DNA of 64,000 bases from an uncultured Lachnospiraceae bacterium (GTDB lineage Bacteria; Bacillota; Clostridia; Lachnospirales; Lachnospiraceae), in NCBI GenBank assembly GCA_958428365.1, contig CAUAFT010000006.1:89496-153495 (forward strand), given 5' to 3'. The position numbers and the translations under genes were made by a program. Below the pieces are notes generated by a model that saw nothing but the letters and a program-made list of their open reading frames with translations, had not been told where the DNA came from and did no database searches. This document shows, piece after piece, positions 49,729 to 58,701 of this stretch (its first letter is position 1; every line of letters begins with the position of its first letter).

Positions 49729-50307
49729 TTACTCTCCCTTCGTCTCATACCCGCCACATCCATTCCAAGCCGGGCACTCTTTCCCGTCGTTATAAGGACA
49801 ATCATCTTCTCCGCAAATGTTTTGCTGATATGGCTCCGTCAGATACCGCCATGCAATAACCGGCATATCAACAAAGCCAAATTCTTCTGCAAAGGAAACT
49901 CCTTCGTACCATCCTTCAGGAATTATGTACGCATCCTTTTCTTCTTCGTATTTAAAGTTCTCATCATACCAGTTAAAAGCACTATCATCCGTTGTAAATG
50001 TTCCGTCCTCATAAAATGCTCTTGCTGTTGAATACAATGTTTCTCCTGTCCCATAATGCTTACTGACAAAAGTAATTTCAACTTCCTCTTCATTTTCTGG
50101 AAATTTGCCACTCTCCACCGGTATCCATCCAGTATGTGCATTTTTTGCACACACTCTATACTCGGCGTCTGCCTGAGTGACGATTTCTTTAGCTCTATCA
50201 AAACACCATATTCCAATTTTATCGGTGCACAGTTGATTTTCTGTGTCAAAACATCTTAGCTTTTCTTTCTCCAGATTCGCTATAATCTTCTCAAATACTT
50301 CCTGCAT
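49729..50307 (-). CDS. DUF551-like phage protein, 192 aa
   Basis: HTGWIPVESGKFPENEEEVE is the DUF551 signature (a short domain of phage-borne proteins). The rest has VIAWRYLTEPY and a C-terminal cysteine cluster (CGEDDCPYNDGKECPAWNGC). Function unknown. Confidence 0.75.
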   Translation of the reverse strand: MQEVFEKIIANLEKEKLRCFDTENQLCTDKIGIWCFDRAKEIVTQADAEYRVCAKNAHTGWIPVESGKFPENEEEVEITFVSKHYGTGETLYSTARAFYEDGTFTTDDSAFNWYDENFKYEEEKDAYIIPEGWYEGVSFAEEFGFVDMPVIAWRYLTEPYQQNICGEDDCPYNDGKECPAWNGCGGYETKGE

Positions 50308-50319
50308 ATCTGCTCCTTC

Positions 50320-52233
50320 CTACGCAAACCGTAGCTGTCCGGTCTGCTCCGTCTCAATTCTCATGTTTCCAGTTCTCCTACATATGCACAGTTCCGGCAG
50401 ATTCGCCCTGACCAAAACTTCTGACAATTTAGGTGGAACAGAGTTTCCGCATTTCGCCACCTGTCCACTTCTTGGATATATTTTTCCTGTGTAGTCATGA
50501 TCTATGATATAATCATCCGGGAATCCTTGGCACCCATACAGTTCCTTTGGCTCTAACATCCGCAACCCGATATCTACGATCTGATAATCCACTCCGTGAA
50601 TCTTAACCAGCCCAAACCTGTCACGCGCTGTCACGGTATCAAGCGGCTCTTTAACATCCTGCCCGATTCCCTTACCGTAGTACTTGATCAGAAACGCTCT
50701 GACTTCTCCAAAATGTCCGTCCCCTGCTGTAATAGTCGGTATTGGCTCCGTAATATCTCTGCCATCGCAGTGATTGTTCATCTGGATGAGATTCGCTGTA
50801 AACAGACTGTTATGGTCCCGTGATGTGACGGTTGGCAACGGGTTCTTAACCGTGGCTCCGGCACCTGTATATCCTCCGTCATAGTATTTATGCAGGAATG
50901 ACATCACCAGTCCGTACCGATTGGAACTGTCCACAGTCATAATCGGATTCTCAATGGTCTGCCCCCGCACTTCATTCTCTGATGTCTCGGAATGATACTG
51001 GATCAATGTTGGTGACATTAGAAAATTCCGATTTCCAGTCGTGATTGTTGGAAGCCCACCTTCTACACTGGCACCAACATTATTGGTATTGTTGCTCATT
51101 ATATAAGGTGTCAACACTGGTTCTACAATCCCAAATCCATGTTTTGAAGTGATTACTGGAAGAGGTTCGTTCATGCTCTTGCAGTAACTCCAATCCGAAC
51201 CGCTGTGGTTTACCTGGACGATGAAAGGTTCCTCATTATCAATAACGAATTTCTTCAGACCCCTTGCAATCCGCTCCATTGTCTTTGGTGCCAATGGACG
51301 CACGGCCCGGATACCATACTTTTCTTTAATTTCCTCTGCGGTGTCAAATATGCTTGGACATGGTCTTGAGAAATCTATCTGTGTATATGCGCCAACATAA
51401 GGTTTTAGTAATCCGGCTTTTACCGCCTCGCTATCCGCCGGTCCATGTGTCGGTTCCGGCCAGACAATAGGCTTGCCATCACACCGGGCAATCATGAAGA
51501 ATCTTTTCCGCATGGTCGGTGCCCCGTAATCGGCAGCCACCAGTTCCCTTGTCTCAATCTCATATCCCAATGCCTCAAGTTGTTTTCTCCACTTCCTGTA
51601 CGTCTGCCCTTTTCTTTTCGGGTCCGGCGTGAAGATTTGTCTGTCAGCCGGAACGACTTCCCCTGGTTCCGCAACCCTTGTACGCGGTTCATTCTTCTGC
51701 CGGTCATGTCTGCCGGACATATCTACTATGACACGACCTGTCTTCTTATCTCGGACCGGTATACAAGGACCCCAGGTCTGAAATTCCTCAACGTTCTCCA
51801 GCATAATCACCCTTGGACGGACGAGAGCCGCCCATTTGAGCACGATCCATGCAAGCCCTCTGATTTTTTTCTCCACCGGCTTCCCGCCTTTCGCTTTGGA
51901 AAAATGTTTGCAGTCCGGTGAGAACCAGGCAAGTCCTACGGGACGACCTTTGCATACCTCTATAGGGTCCACATCCCACACGCTCTCACAGTAGTGTTTC
52001 GTGCTTGGATGATTGGTTTTGTGCATCCTTATGGCTTCCGGGTCATGGTTGATGGCTATGTCCACGCTGATTCCGGTTGCCATCTCGATACCGGTGCTGG
52101 CGCCGCCTCCACCAGCGAAATTGTCTACTTTTATTTCTCTTAATTGATGGTCGATTCCCTGTTGGATACACAGACATATGTATTTCATCTGCTCTATATA
52201 GTGTTGTTTTGTGTATTTTACTGTGTTTATCAT
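50320..52233 (-). CDS. DNA (cytosine-5) methyltransferase with repeat-bearing insert
   Basis: 637 aa. Motif I FAGGGGAS (39-46), catalytic loop WFSPDCKHFSKAKGG (C108), motif VI ENVEEF (146), motif VIII-like TRELVAADYGAPTMRKRFFM, and a C-terminal PKELYGCQGFPDDYI with GNSVPP. The segment ~345-575 carries six repeats of the form P(L/I)-x-T(V/I)T-x-x-(D/N), which probably form the target-recognition part. No restriction partner is present, so protection from host restriction is likely. Confidence 0.9.
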   Translation of the reverse strand: MINTVKYTKQHYIEQMKYICLCIQQGIDHQLREIKVDNFAGGGGASTGIEMATGISVDIAINHDPEAIRMHKTNHPSTKHYCESVWDVDPIEVCKGRPVGLAWFSPDCKHFSKAKGGKPVEKKIRGLAWIVLKWAALVRPRVIMLENVEEFQTWGPCIPVRDKKTGRVIVDMSGRHDRQKNEPRTRVAEPGEVVPADRQIFTPDPKRKGQTYRKWRKQLEALGYEIETRELVAADYGAPTMRKRFFMIARCDGKPIVWPEPTHGPADSEAVKAGLLKPYVGAYTQIDFSRPCPSIFDTAEEIKEKYGIRAVRPLAPKTMERIARGLKKFVIDNEEPFIVQVNHSGSDWSYCKSMNEPLPVITSKHGFGIVEPVLTPYIMSNNTNNVGASVEGGLPTITTGNRNFLMSPTLIQYHSETSENEVRGQTIENPIMTVDSSNRYGLVMSFLHKYYDGGYTGAGATVKNPLPTVTSRDHNSLFTANLIQMNNHCDGRDITEPIPTITAGDGHFGEVRAFLIKYYGKGIGQDVKEPLDTVTARDRFGLVKIHGVDYQIVDIGLRMLEPKELYGCQGFPDDYIIDHDYTGKIYPRSGQVAKCGNSVPPKLSEVLVRANLPELCICRRTGNMRIETEQTGQLRFA

Positions 52234-53054
52234 GGCGACACCTCCAGCATATCGAATATGTTCCGTTGGCCTGTTTTCTTGTCCTCTGCTCTCATGGATA
52301 CCTCGCCATAATTTTCTACAAGCATTTCATTCTTTGCCCGCTCGTAGAAATTCCGGTCAATCTCAAATCCATAACTCGGTCTGCCAAGTTCCATCGCCGC
52401 CCGGAGCGTTGCCCCGCTGCCACAGCAAGGATCTATAACCACATCACCTGGATCCGTAAATAGTTCAATTAGTTTCTTCATCATGCATACCGACTTCTGC
52501 GTTGGATGTATCTTCGGATATTTTCCGACAGGATCTTTTTCCCAGGACATCCAGTCAAAAATCATTTTCCCGTCATTGTTAAACTTCGGCAATTTGTTCC
52601 GGTACAGCACAAGCGCATGTTCCGTTGCCCCGACAATCCTCATATTCGCCTTAAGTACTTGCGCGGAATAATTCTTGCAGAACGTGAGATGTATGCTGTT
52701 TACAAATCCGTGTTTCTTCGCAGCCTTAAGCATTGTCGGGATCTGCTGAAACGAACAGAACACGATCATACACGGTGCCTGTCCCTTTTCCTTGGGTTCT
52801 TTCTTGAGCATTTTGCTGCAGAAATGGAAATACTCATACAGATTGAAATTAAAATCCGAATTAAAAGCTGCTTTCCCAGCCAGTTTGCTTTCGCCATTTT
52901 TATTGTCGCCGTCCACATACCACATGGGATTTGAACCATACATATTATTTCCAAGGTTATAAGGCACATCAGCTATGACAAGCTGTGCCTTTGGTATTCC
53001 ATATTTTTTATAATTTTGCATAGAATCACGATATATTTCACACTTTATTTTCAT
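52230..53054 (-). CDS. Adenine/N4-cytosine DNA methyltransferase
   Basis: 274 aa. Catalytic motif DVPYN (29-33; a variant of DPPY), later IHPTQKSVCMMKKLIELF and SAM-binding DPCCGSGATL, an order that fits beta-class enzymes. Overlaps the cytosine methyltransferase start by 4 bp. Two phage methyltransferases of different chemistry suggest broad anti-restriction. Confidence 0.88.
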   Translation of the reverse strand: MKIKCEIYRDSMQNYKKYGIPKAQLVIADVPYNLGNNMYGSNPMWYVDGDNKNGESKLAGKAAFNSDFNFNLYEYFHFCSKMLKKEPKEKGQAPCMIVFCSFQQIPTMLKAAKKHGFVNSIHLTFCKNYSAQVLKANMRIVGATEHALVLYRNKLPKFNNDGKMIFDWMSWEKDPVGKYPKIHPTQKSVCMMKKLIELFTDPGDVVIDPCCGSGATLRAAMELGRPSYGFEIDRNFYERAKNEMLVENYGEVSMRAEDKKTGQRNIFDMLEVSP

Positions 53055-53121
53055 TTTTCCAAAGGACCCGCTATAGCTTTCCCTGCGCAGAAGTCCGGCT
53101 CCTTTCTTAAAATTCTATTAA

Positions 53122-53379
53122 CTACTCTTCATCTCCTGTTATTACACCTATGCAGTTGTTCCATCCTTGTCTATATCCAGACTCATATTCATCTGGAAAA
53201 GGGTTATCTGTGTCTTTTTCTGGCAGTTCCCGGAGCGGGCAACTGCTTTTTAATTTATCCCATGTGTCTGCCGTAAAATTTGAATCCTCATCTTGTAAAA
53301 TACACTCATCGTTGCCGTTCAGAAATGGGCACTCCAAACATTTTTCCGGTTTATCTATAACTACAAATGCTTTACTCAT
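53122..53379 (-). CDS. Cysteine-containing phage protein, 85 aa
   Basis: KPEKCLECPFLNGNDECIL, then LKSSCPLRELP and YESGYRQGWNNCIGVI. This CxxCP...C...CPLR pattern recurs in small proteins of clostridial phages. Function unknown. Confidence 0.7.
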   Translation of the reverse strand: MSKAFVVIDKPEKCLECPFLNGNDECILQDEDSNFTADTWDKLKSSCPLRELPEKDTDNPFPDEYESGYRQGWNNCIGVITGDEE

Positions 53380-53599
53380 TTTGCCTGCCTGCTTTCACAA
53401 TCTCCATCATCTGTGTTTTACTGAAAACATCTTCTTTCCAAAGTTCTTCTAATTGCTCCACAACCTTGTCCACATCATAGGCGGTAGGCTGTGTATCAAT
53501 TAATTCACATAATTTGTTCGCTTTATCAGCCGGATAATTATTAATAATAGCCATTCCTACTACCTGCCGTTTAAACTCATCTGCATTGATCAGTCTCAT
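53372..53599 (-). CDS. Small phage protein, 75 aa
   Basis: MRLINADEFKRQVVGMAIIN, then CELIDTQPTAYDVDKVVEQL. The LI(N/D)AD...IDTQPTAYDVDKVVEQL pattern is frequent in clostridial phage genomes. Function unknown. Overlaps both neighbours. Confidence 0.75.
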   Translation of the reverse strand: MRLINADEFKRQVVGMAIINNYPADKANKLCELIDTQPTAYDVDKVVEQLEELWKEDVFSKTQMMEIVKAGRQNE

Positions 53600-54033
53600 T
53601 CCGACACCTCCAATAAAAATTGCTTCTCCTCCAATTTTTCAAATAATGTCTTACCCGTATTATCTACTATATATGGCATGAATACCTCTTCACATTTTGC
53701 CATTTCAATATCCAGTAATGCCATCTGGGCTTCTACCCAATCTTTCAGGATTCTCCATGCGACACGCTCCGCCTGCTCTCTGGTGGCTTTAATCTGCTTT
53801 CGCGGGTTGCTTTTCTTTTCTCTTTGCAAAACGCGCAGGCATTCTTCTACTTTCGCGGGCAGTTTTATTGGTACTTGAGCATATCCCGTATCAATGAGGA
53901 AAGAAAGGCTTGTGATACTTTCTCCCTCATAATTCTTCATGATACTTTTAGCCTGGTGCTTCATAAGGATGTACTCAATTTCTGATACGGTTTTAAAAAC
54001 ATCAACCGTCGTTGTGTAATTCAAAATCGCCAT
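53596..54033 (-). CDS. Phage protein of unknown function, 145 aa
   Basis: From the ATG at 54033 (GGAGGGATAGAG). TTTVDVFKTVSEIEYILMKH, FLIDTGYAQVPIKLPAKVEE and QAERVAWRILKDWVEAQMAL are shared with a conserved early phage family. No biochemical function known. The longer frame to 54129 lacks a ribosome binding site. Confidence 0.72.
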   Translation of the reverse strand: MAILNYTTTVDVFKTVSEIEYILMKHQAKSIMKNYEGESITSLSFLIDTGYAQVPIKLPAKVEECLRVLQREKKSNPRKQIKATREQAERVAWRILKDWVEAQMALLDIEMAKCEEVFMPYIVDNTGKTLFEKLEEKQFLLEVSE

Positions 54034-54052
54034 CTCTATCCCTCCATTTCTT

Positions 54053-54526
54053 TCAGGGCTTTCTCTGCTTCTTCCCGTGTGAGGAATACAGTTTTCGCAT
54101 CTCTGCTCCGAAACGGATTTCTGAAACATGACGAATGAGATAATCGCACTTCTCGCATTCCCACCTGTGACAACCTAGTGTATCTCTGTTGCAATCAATT
54201 TCAATGCCATACACCATATCTCCCTCTTTACACGGGAGCATTATCAGCAGCCCCTGTTCCTCTGCTTTCTTGTATTTACCGAGTTCTGTCGCAAGTTCTC
54301 GGTACATCTCGCTTATCTCACGCATCTGCTCCGGTATTATCCCCAGGCTTCTAAATTCCTTTAATTCTTCTAACATTTTAACTGCCGAATCATATATAAG
54401 AGATAGGTTTGTAAGTGTTCTTTTTTCGTGTTCATTTAATGTAAGTACTTTTATCACTTCGTCAATATCCAAATCTTCTGAATTGACCGGCTGTATATTC
54501 TCTACACATCTATCCAGTAATCCCAT
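54053..54526 (-). CDS. Phage protein of unknown function, 157 aa
   Basis: From the ATG at 54526 (MGLLDRCVENI). Coiled-coil region LATELGKYKKAEEQGLLI and a domain with MVYGIEIDC and CEKCDY. Early region. Function unknown. Confidence 0.6.
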   Translation of the reverse strand: MGLLDRCVENIQPVNSEDLDIDEVIKVLTLNEHEKRTLTNLSLIYDSAVKMLEELKEFRSLGIIPEQMREISEMYRELATELGKYKKAEEQGLLIMLPCKEGDMVYGIEIDCNRDTLGCHRWECEKCDYLIRHVSEIRFGAEMRKLYSSHGKKQRKP

Positions 54527-54530
54527 ACTT

Positions 54531-54830
54531 TCACATCTCTCTTTCCACTGTTTTCGTAATATCAACCTGCTTCCCGCAGAATTTGCACATTACTCCCTTT
54601 TCCTCAAAGTTCAACTTGAATCCGCCCATCAAATCGTTTTGACAATAGGGACAGATTACATAGCTGTGCTTCGTATCGCCCCAGGTGATGAACTTTGGTT
54701 TGTCCTCTAGGTTCGCTGTCGGCTCTTCTGTGAGCTTTTCTCTGCTATCCTGGGATTCTCCTTTTGATTTCTCACTTAAAAGGTCAAATAGGTCTATCTG
54801 ACCGATACAGCAACCGCTTTCCCTCTTCAC
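54531..54830 (-). CDS. Zinc-ribbon phage protein, GTG start
   Basis: 99 aa; CPYCQNDL...CKFCGKQ zinc ribbon at the C-terminus and an acidic linker before it. The start GTG at 54830 overlaps the TGA of the 27-aa gene (GTGA), and GGAAGGGGAAGAA lies before it. Confidence 0.68.
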   Translation of the reverse strand: MKRESGCCIGQIDLFDLLSEKSKGESQDSREKLTEEPTANLEDKPKFITWGDTKHSYVICPYCQNDLMGGFKLNFEEKGVMCKFCGKQVDITKTVEREM

Positions 54831-54910
54831 TTCTTCCCCTTCCTCTGGATACAGGTTCCCGCATGCCTACATTGGTCTGTACACTGTTTATTCTCATATG
54901 GACATTTCAT
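54827..54910 (-). CDS. Cysteine-rich micro-protein, 27 aa
   Basis: MKCPYENKQCTDQCRHAG, then TCIQRKGKK: C-x6-C-x3-C-x5-C, possibly a tiny zinc finger. Coupled by overlap to the genes on both sides, which supports translation. Confidence 0.5.
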   Translation of the reverse strand: MKCPYENKQCTDQCRHAGTCIQRKGKK

Positions 54911-55248
54911 GCTCTGTCTCCTAACTCCAATCTTCTCCCTCCGCTCTTTACCCAGGCAACGCGCTGGAACATTGCACATACATCCTGCCATTCCTGGTAC
55001 GTCTGGGATGTGAACATTCTCCTTCTGGCAGCCTCTGCCTTATTCTCTGTCTCTTCCACTTCTGGCTTTCCCTCGTAATCCCCGGCTATCTCGGCACGGT
55101 AGATCCCGCATACCAAACCATTCCGCTCTATGTACTGCTTCATTTTGACCTTCTTCAACCCGGTAAATTCGCGGATGTCAGCAAGTGTCGCCTTTTCCAG
55201 TACGAGCTCCTCTCCGTCATAGAGGTTGTATAATTTCTTCGCCGCCAT
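54907..55248 (-). CDS. Phage early protein, 113 aa
   Basis: MAAKKLYNLYDGEELVLEKA, TLADIREFTGLKKVKMKQYI suggests a short DNA-binding helix-turn-helix-like N-terminus, followed by a basic C-terminal part. Immediately downstream of the replication initiator. Function unknown. Confidence 0.65.
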   Translation of the reverse strand: MAAKKLYNLYDGEELVLEKATLADIREFTGLKKVKMKQYIERNGLVCGIYRAEIAGDYEGKPEVEETENKAEAARRRMFTSQTYQEWQDVCAMFQRVAWVKSGGRRLELGDRA

Positions 55249-56022
55249 CTATCTGCCTCCCTTCTGTAATAGTTTCTTTTCCAGATCGTCATAATCGTAT
55301 GATCGCTGCTCAAAGTTATTGAATTTATTTACTTTTCTCCCATCCTGCTTATGCTCAGGAGGTTTATATTTCTCTGCCGTGTAATCTATCCACTTTGATT
55401 GATTCAGCCAGTTCGCCGGTTCACTGATAAAGTTCTCCGGTGTCTTCTTAATCCGGCAGGCATCTGCATAATTTGACGCTGCTGTGATCAGATCCGCCTC
55501 ATCAACGCCCGACGTCACAAGTTGTGCATATGCCTGCTCAGCTAAAAATCTTGATGTCTGTTTCGGATAAACACTCCAAAATTCTTCAAACCTCCCCTGC
55601 GCGTTAACAGATTTATCTGTTTCGTTTTGTTTATGTTTATTAATAGGTACATTTTGTGGTTCATACTGTGGTACGGGTTGTGGATCGCTCTGTGGTACAT
55701 TTTGTGGTTCATACTGTGGTACATTTTGCAACCCATTTTGTACCACAAGGCTATTCAGGTGATACACAGCAGACTGGTTGCCTCCTCTTGATCTCCATGT
55801 AATGTACCCATCTTGTTCTAAGCGGTTCCTCGCTCTTTTGATTGCCTGTGCATTTAATCCCGATTTCAGCATCAGGACTGATACGGCTACCGTAAACTCT
55901 TGCTGCCAACCAGTTTTATTCGCTATGGCCATCAATGCGTGCCATAAGGCGATTGCCGGTGAGGGCAGCGGATTTAGTTCGAGCCTATCGTAAAATGCTT
56001 TCAGTTCTGCTATATAGTTCAT
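55249..56022 (-). CDS. Replication initiator (replisome organiser-like) protein
   Basis: 257 aa. The N-terminal winged helix (ALWHALMAIANKTGWQQEFT ... GYITWRSRGGNQSAVYHL) fits phage DnaD/initiator proteins. A Pro/Gln/Asn/Val repeat linker (QYEPQNVPQ) sits in the middle. The C-terminal helical domain has FEEFWSVYPKQTSRFLAEQA and FISEPANWLNQSKWI, which is common in phage replication proteins. It should bind the origin, possibly the repeats inside its own gene. Confidence 0.78.
   Translation of the reverse strand: MNYIAELKAFYDRLELNPLPSPAIALWHALMAIANKTGWQQEFTVAVSVLMLKSGLNAQAIKRARNRLEQDGYITWRSRGGNQSAVYHLNSLVVQNGLQNVPQYEPQNVPQSDPQPVPQYEPQNVPINKHKQNETDKSVNAQGRFEEFWSVYPKQTSRFLAEQAYAQLVTSGVDEADLITAASNYADACRIKKTPENFISEPANWLNQSKWIDYTAEKYKPPEHKQDGRKVNKFNNFEQRSYDYDDLEKKLLQKGGR
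55646..55722. repeat. Direct repeats inside the initiator gene, possible origin
   Basis: A 29-bp sequence (GGTACATTTTGTGGTTCATA plus CTGTGGTAC) occurs at 55646-55674 and 55694-55722, 48 bp apart, with a partial third copy after it. It codes for the QYEPQNVPQ linker. In-gene iterons of this sort mark origins in lambda-like phages. Confidence 0.6.
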
Positions 56023-56358
56023 TTATTCACCGTCGATCATATCGAATATACTCATTTGATTCTTTTCCAGTTCATTTCCCTGTATCCTCAAGTACCCGTC
56101 TAATTCAGATACCTTTTTCCTTATCCGTATAGTTCTGTGATTCTCCTGCGACCGGTAGAGCCGTACAAGATGCATCTCATCAGCCGCTGGCTGGAAGTAG
56201 CCTTTTCCGTCCTGCATATTTAAAATAGGATGCTCCCTGGTACAGGCTTTTTCAATCAAATCCCTCACTTTTCGGTCGGACAGCCCAGTTGCAATGACCA
56301 ACTCATTTCTCGTCTTGGCATTCCTATGCCCCACCGGTATATATTCAAGTATGTTCAC
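56023..56358 (-). CDS. Winged-helix phage protein, likely GTG start
   Basis: 111 aa from GTG at 56358, placed 10 nt after AAGGAG; the GTG at 56367 is only one base from that site. NAKTRNELVIATGLSDRKVR is a helix-turn-helix, and the C-terminus ends ELEKNQMSIFDMIDGE. Immediately before the initiator gene, probably a replication or regulation partner. Confidence 0.7.
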   Translation of the reverse strand: MNILEYIPVGHRNAKTRNELVIATGLSDRKVRDLIEKACTREHPILNMQDGKGYFQPAADEMHLVRLYRSQENHRTIRIRKKVSELDGYLRIQGNELEKNQMSIFDMIDGE

Positions 56359-56671
56359 CGATACCACTCTCCTTATACAATCTCATGAAATCTTCAAATT
56401 CCATCGTCACAAGCCAGCCGCATTGGTTTTTCCTGTGGAATACCGCCGGAATCTCTCTTTCCTTCCGGTCAGCTTTTGCCTGCGTCATGGCATCGTATAT
56501 ATTCAGACGCTCCGCACGTTTACACTCTATATGGATTCCTGGGAGTCCTACGACATCGGCGTCTCCATTCGCACCACAATACTGCTGTCCACGGCGCGTA
56601 TCAAATCCATGTTCACGAAATAGCCTGGACAGTTCCAGCTCTCCGCGTTTTCCCTTTGCTCTGCTATTCAT
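56345..56671 (-). CDS. Holliday-junction-resolvase-like PD-(D/E)XK nuclease
   Basis: 108 aa from the ATG at 56671 (AAAGGAGACC). KGKRGELELSRLFREHGF, CGANGDADVVGLPGIHIECK has the E...D...ExK active-site layout of archaeal-type resolvases and VRR nucleases. Found in recombination modules of phages. Confidence 0.8.
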   Translation of the reverse strand: MNSRAKGKRGELELSRLFREHGFDTRRGQQYCGANGDADVVGLPGIHIECKRAERLNIYDAMTQAKADRKEREIPAVFHRKNQCGWLVTMEFEDFMRLYKESGIGEHT

Positions 56672-56798
56672 GGTCTCCTTTCCCCACCGCCACAGGGGCG
56701 GTGGTATCATGGCTTACAATTTCGTGATATATTAATATATTAGCCAAAAGGTATGATGAAAGTTTCTTTCGCCCGACCCCTCAGGCAGGTGTTGCAAC

Positions 56799-57428
56799 CT
56801 AAATATCCTTTGCTGTAATGCCGTACACTTTATAAATTTTCCTAAAATCCGCCACACCTTTCTGATGGGCGATGGTATGGTGCATACGGCACAGACATAT
56901 CTTTTTGTGATTGCTGTCATCTATCTTCCTGCGGTCATTCCCCATCCCGATCGCATCTTCATGATGGATCTCACCGGGTCTGCCGCATATGGCGCACTTC
57001 TTATGTACCAGGCAGAAATACAGGTATCTCCCGATATCATCCGTCCTGTTTACAGCCTCCTCCGAAAGCGGTATCCCTTCCTGTATGGCATACTCCAGTA
57101 TCGTATTGATGAACTCCCTCGCCATGTCCATAGAACAGTCTGACAGGCTGAAATAGCTGTCTCCTGTATTTATCATGTGGAGATATTTCAGCCATTCTTT
57201 CTGCTCTTCCGGAAGATACCCGGTATAATCCGCAATATCCCAGATGGTAGCATATGCTTTCTTCCTCTGTTCCGCTGATATATGCCTGCCATCATCAAAT
57301 CTCAGCTCCGCCCTGTGGATTCCTTTTCGGACGAGAGTATTTGACAGATGCTTTTGGGGTATGGTTATGAGGATGTCTGTCCCTTCTTTCGTATCCTGAC
57401 ATTTCCGCAGCTCTACATCTGCATACAT
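56799..57428 (-). CDS. HNH-type phage nuclease (NinB/DUF-fused)
   Basis: 209 aa from the ATG at 57428. The N-terminal ~120 residues (RHISAEQRKKAYATIWDIAD, GYLPEEQKEWLKYLHM) resemble NinB-like recombination proteins. The C-terminal part is an HNH nuclease with CAICGRPGEIHHEDAIGMG and CRMHHTIAHQKG. Its start overlaps the annealing-protein stop (TAATG), which couples them. Confidence 0.8.
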   Translation of the reverse strand: MYADVELRKCQDTKEGTDILITIPQKHLSNTLVRKGIHRAELRFDDGRHISAEQRKKAYATIWDIADYTGYLPEEQKEWLKYLHMINTGDSYFSLSDCSMDMAREFINTILEYAIQEGIPLSEEAVNRTDDIGRYLYFCLVHKKCAICGRPGEIHHEDAIGMGNDRRKIDDSNHKKICLCRMHHTIAHQKGVADFRKIYKVYGITAKDI

Positions 57429-58129
57429 TATCCTTCCCCGTCTCTTTTCCCTGCTTTTGAAGCAATTGTCACTTCCAGTTTTCTCATACATTTATTCCAT
57501 TGGTTTACATCCATCTCCTGTAAAGTATTTACATGGAACAACTCGACAATCTCTTCCACCGGAACCTGCGCTTCTTCAATCTTTGCCAGCAAAACATCAT
57601 ACTTGATTCTATCTATCTTCTTGGATGAGTATCGCTTAAAAACAATCTCCATATCCTGATTCACGATTTCCAATTCGTCAATATTGTTATCAGATGTGTA
57701 AGTAATATGATTTACAAAGAACTTATCTCTTGTACTTGCCTTTCCATCTTTGTTTTGCTTTATATTGCAGTCCTTCGAATTGATCCATATGTATGGAGCT
57801 GTGTATAATTCCCGTCCAATACCATGTTTCACACAGGCTCTTTTGAATGCATCCGATGCCCTCCCTTTCTCTTTTGCTGTATAGGAAGCGGTGCCGACAT
57901 CCTCTTTGGAAATCCACATTTTCTTTTCCGGGTCCCATGCTGAGATGATGCAGTACAAATCACCGTCTATGACTTCGTACTTATCCTGCCAGCCGAGGGG
58001 ACCGTACTTTTCATCCAGCCGTTTCTGCCCATCTCTGGACGTCACATACAGTAAAAGCGACAATCCGCTTTCTGATATCTGCTGGACTCTGCAGCTTATC
58101 TCATTTGCCTGTAATAATTCATTTTCCAA
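57428..58129 (-). CDS. ssDNA-annealing protein (Erf/Rad52 type)
   Basis: 233 aa; LLLYVTSRDGQKRLDEKYGP, DLYCIISAWDPEKKMWISKE and GRASDAFKRACVKHGIGREL form the Rad52-type annealing core. It promotes recombination of phage ends or single strands together with the neighbouring nucleases. Confidence 0.82.
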   Translation of the reverse strand: MENELLQANEISCRVQQISESGLSLLLYVTSRDGQKRLDEKYGPLGWQDKYEVIDGDLYCIISAWDPEKKMWISKEDVGTASYTAKEKGRASDAFKRACVKHGIGRELYTAPYIWINSKDCNIKQNKDGKASTRDKFFVNHITYTSDNNIDELEIVNQDMEIVFKRYSSKKIDRIKYDVLLAKIEEAQVPVEEIVELFHVNTLQEMDVNQWNKCMRKLEVTIASKAGKRDGEG

Positions 58130-58132
58130 TGC

Positions 58133-58315
58133 CTACACCTCCACATACACTTTCATGTCCGCTAAGCATCTATCACAGTAGATCACTCCGCCGATCAGAT
58201 GGTAGCTTTCCTCCTGGACAGGCTCTCCACAGATACCACATACAGGTCTGCTTTCGAGCCATTCCTGCTGATCCCGGTCGTGTTTTAAAAATCTGTCGTA
58301 GTTATCCTGATACAT
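58133..58315 (-). CDS. Small zinc-finger phage protein, 60 aa
   Basis: From the ATG at 58315 (MYQDNYDRFLKHDRDQQEW). CGICGEPV...YCDRCL gives two CxxC pairs. Start is less certain because the site before it (GGTGTGAG) is weak; an ATG at 58363 is in frame. Confidence 0.6.
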   Translation of the reverse strand: MYQDNYDRFLKHDRDQQEWLESRPVCGICGEPVQEESYHLIGGVIYCDRCLADMKVYVEV

Positions 58316-58316
58316 C

Positions 58317-58556
58317 TCACACCGGCTTTCTGAAATATTTCTGCGATATGCTGTCCCCATCATTTGTTACATTAATTGCAAGGAAATCCCCGTCATTAAA
58401 ATAGATAATGGATGATTCCACACTTTCCGCACTGGGGATTATACTTATCGTAATCATGTCTGCCCCAATTTTTTCAGCGAGTTCTCTTAGTTCACCCAGC
58501 TTTTCCATGACCATCTCTATCTGGTCGCTAGTAAAACGCTCTTTTACTTTTCCCAT
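58317..58556 (-). CDS. Small phage protein, 79 aa
   Basis: From the ATG at 58556 (AAAGGAAGAAAG). MGKVKERFTSDQIEMVMEKL and SVESSIIYFNDGDFLAINVT. No family recognised. Confidence 0.62.
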   Translation of the reverse strand: MGKVKERFTSDQIEMVMEKLGELRELAEKIGADMITISIIPSAESVESSIIYFNDGDFLAINVTNDGDSISQKYFRKPV

Positions 58557-58701
58557 CTTTCTTCCTTTCCCAGGCAAAGACGATCTGGTCATCCCTGCCT
58601 GTCTGAAACTGTTCCATGTATTTTTTCTCTTTATCCAGGCAGTCGCACTTTTCTCCGGGATCTATGTTGCCTTTACAGTGCGGGCATATCCTGTAGTACA
58701 T
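58528..58701 (-). CDS. Small zinc-finger phage protein, 57 aa
   Basis: ATG at 58701 after GGAAAGGTGGAATC. MYYRICPHCKGNIDPGEKCD, CLDKEK has CxxC and CDC motifs. Overlaps the next gene by 29 bp in another frame, with the next ribosome binding site inside it. Confidence 0.62.
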   Translation of the reverse strand: MYYRICPHCKGNIDPGEKCDCLDKEKKYMEQFQTGRDDQIVFAWERKKDGKSKRAFY

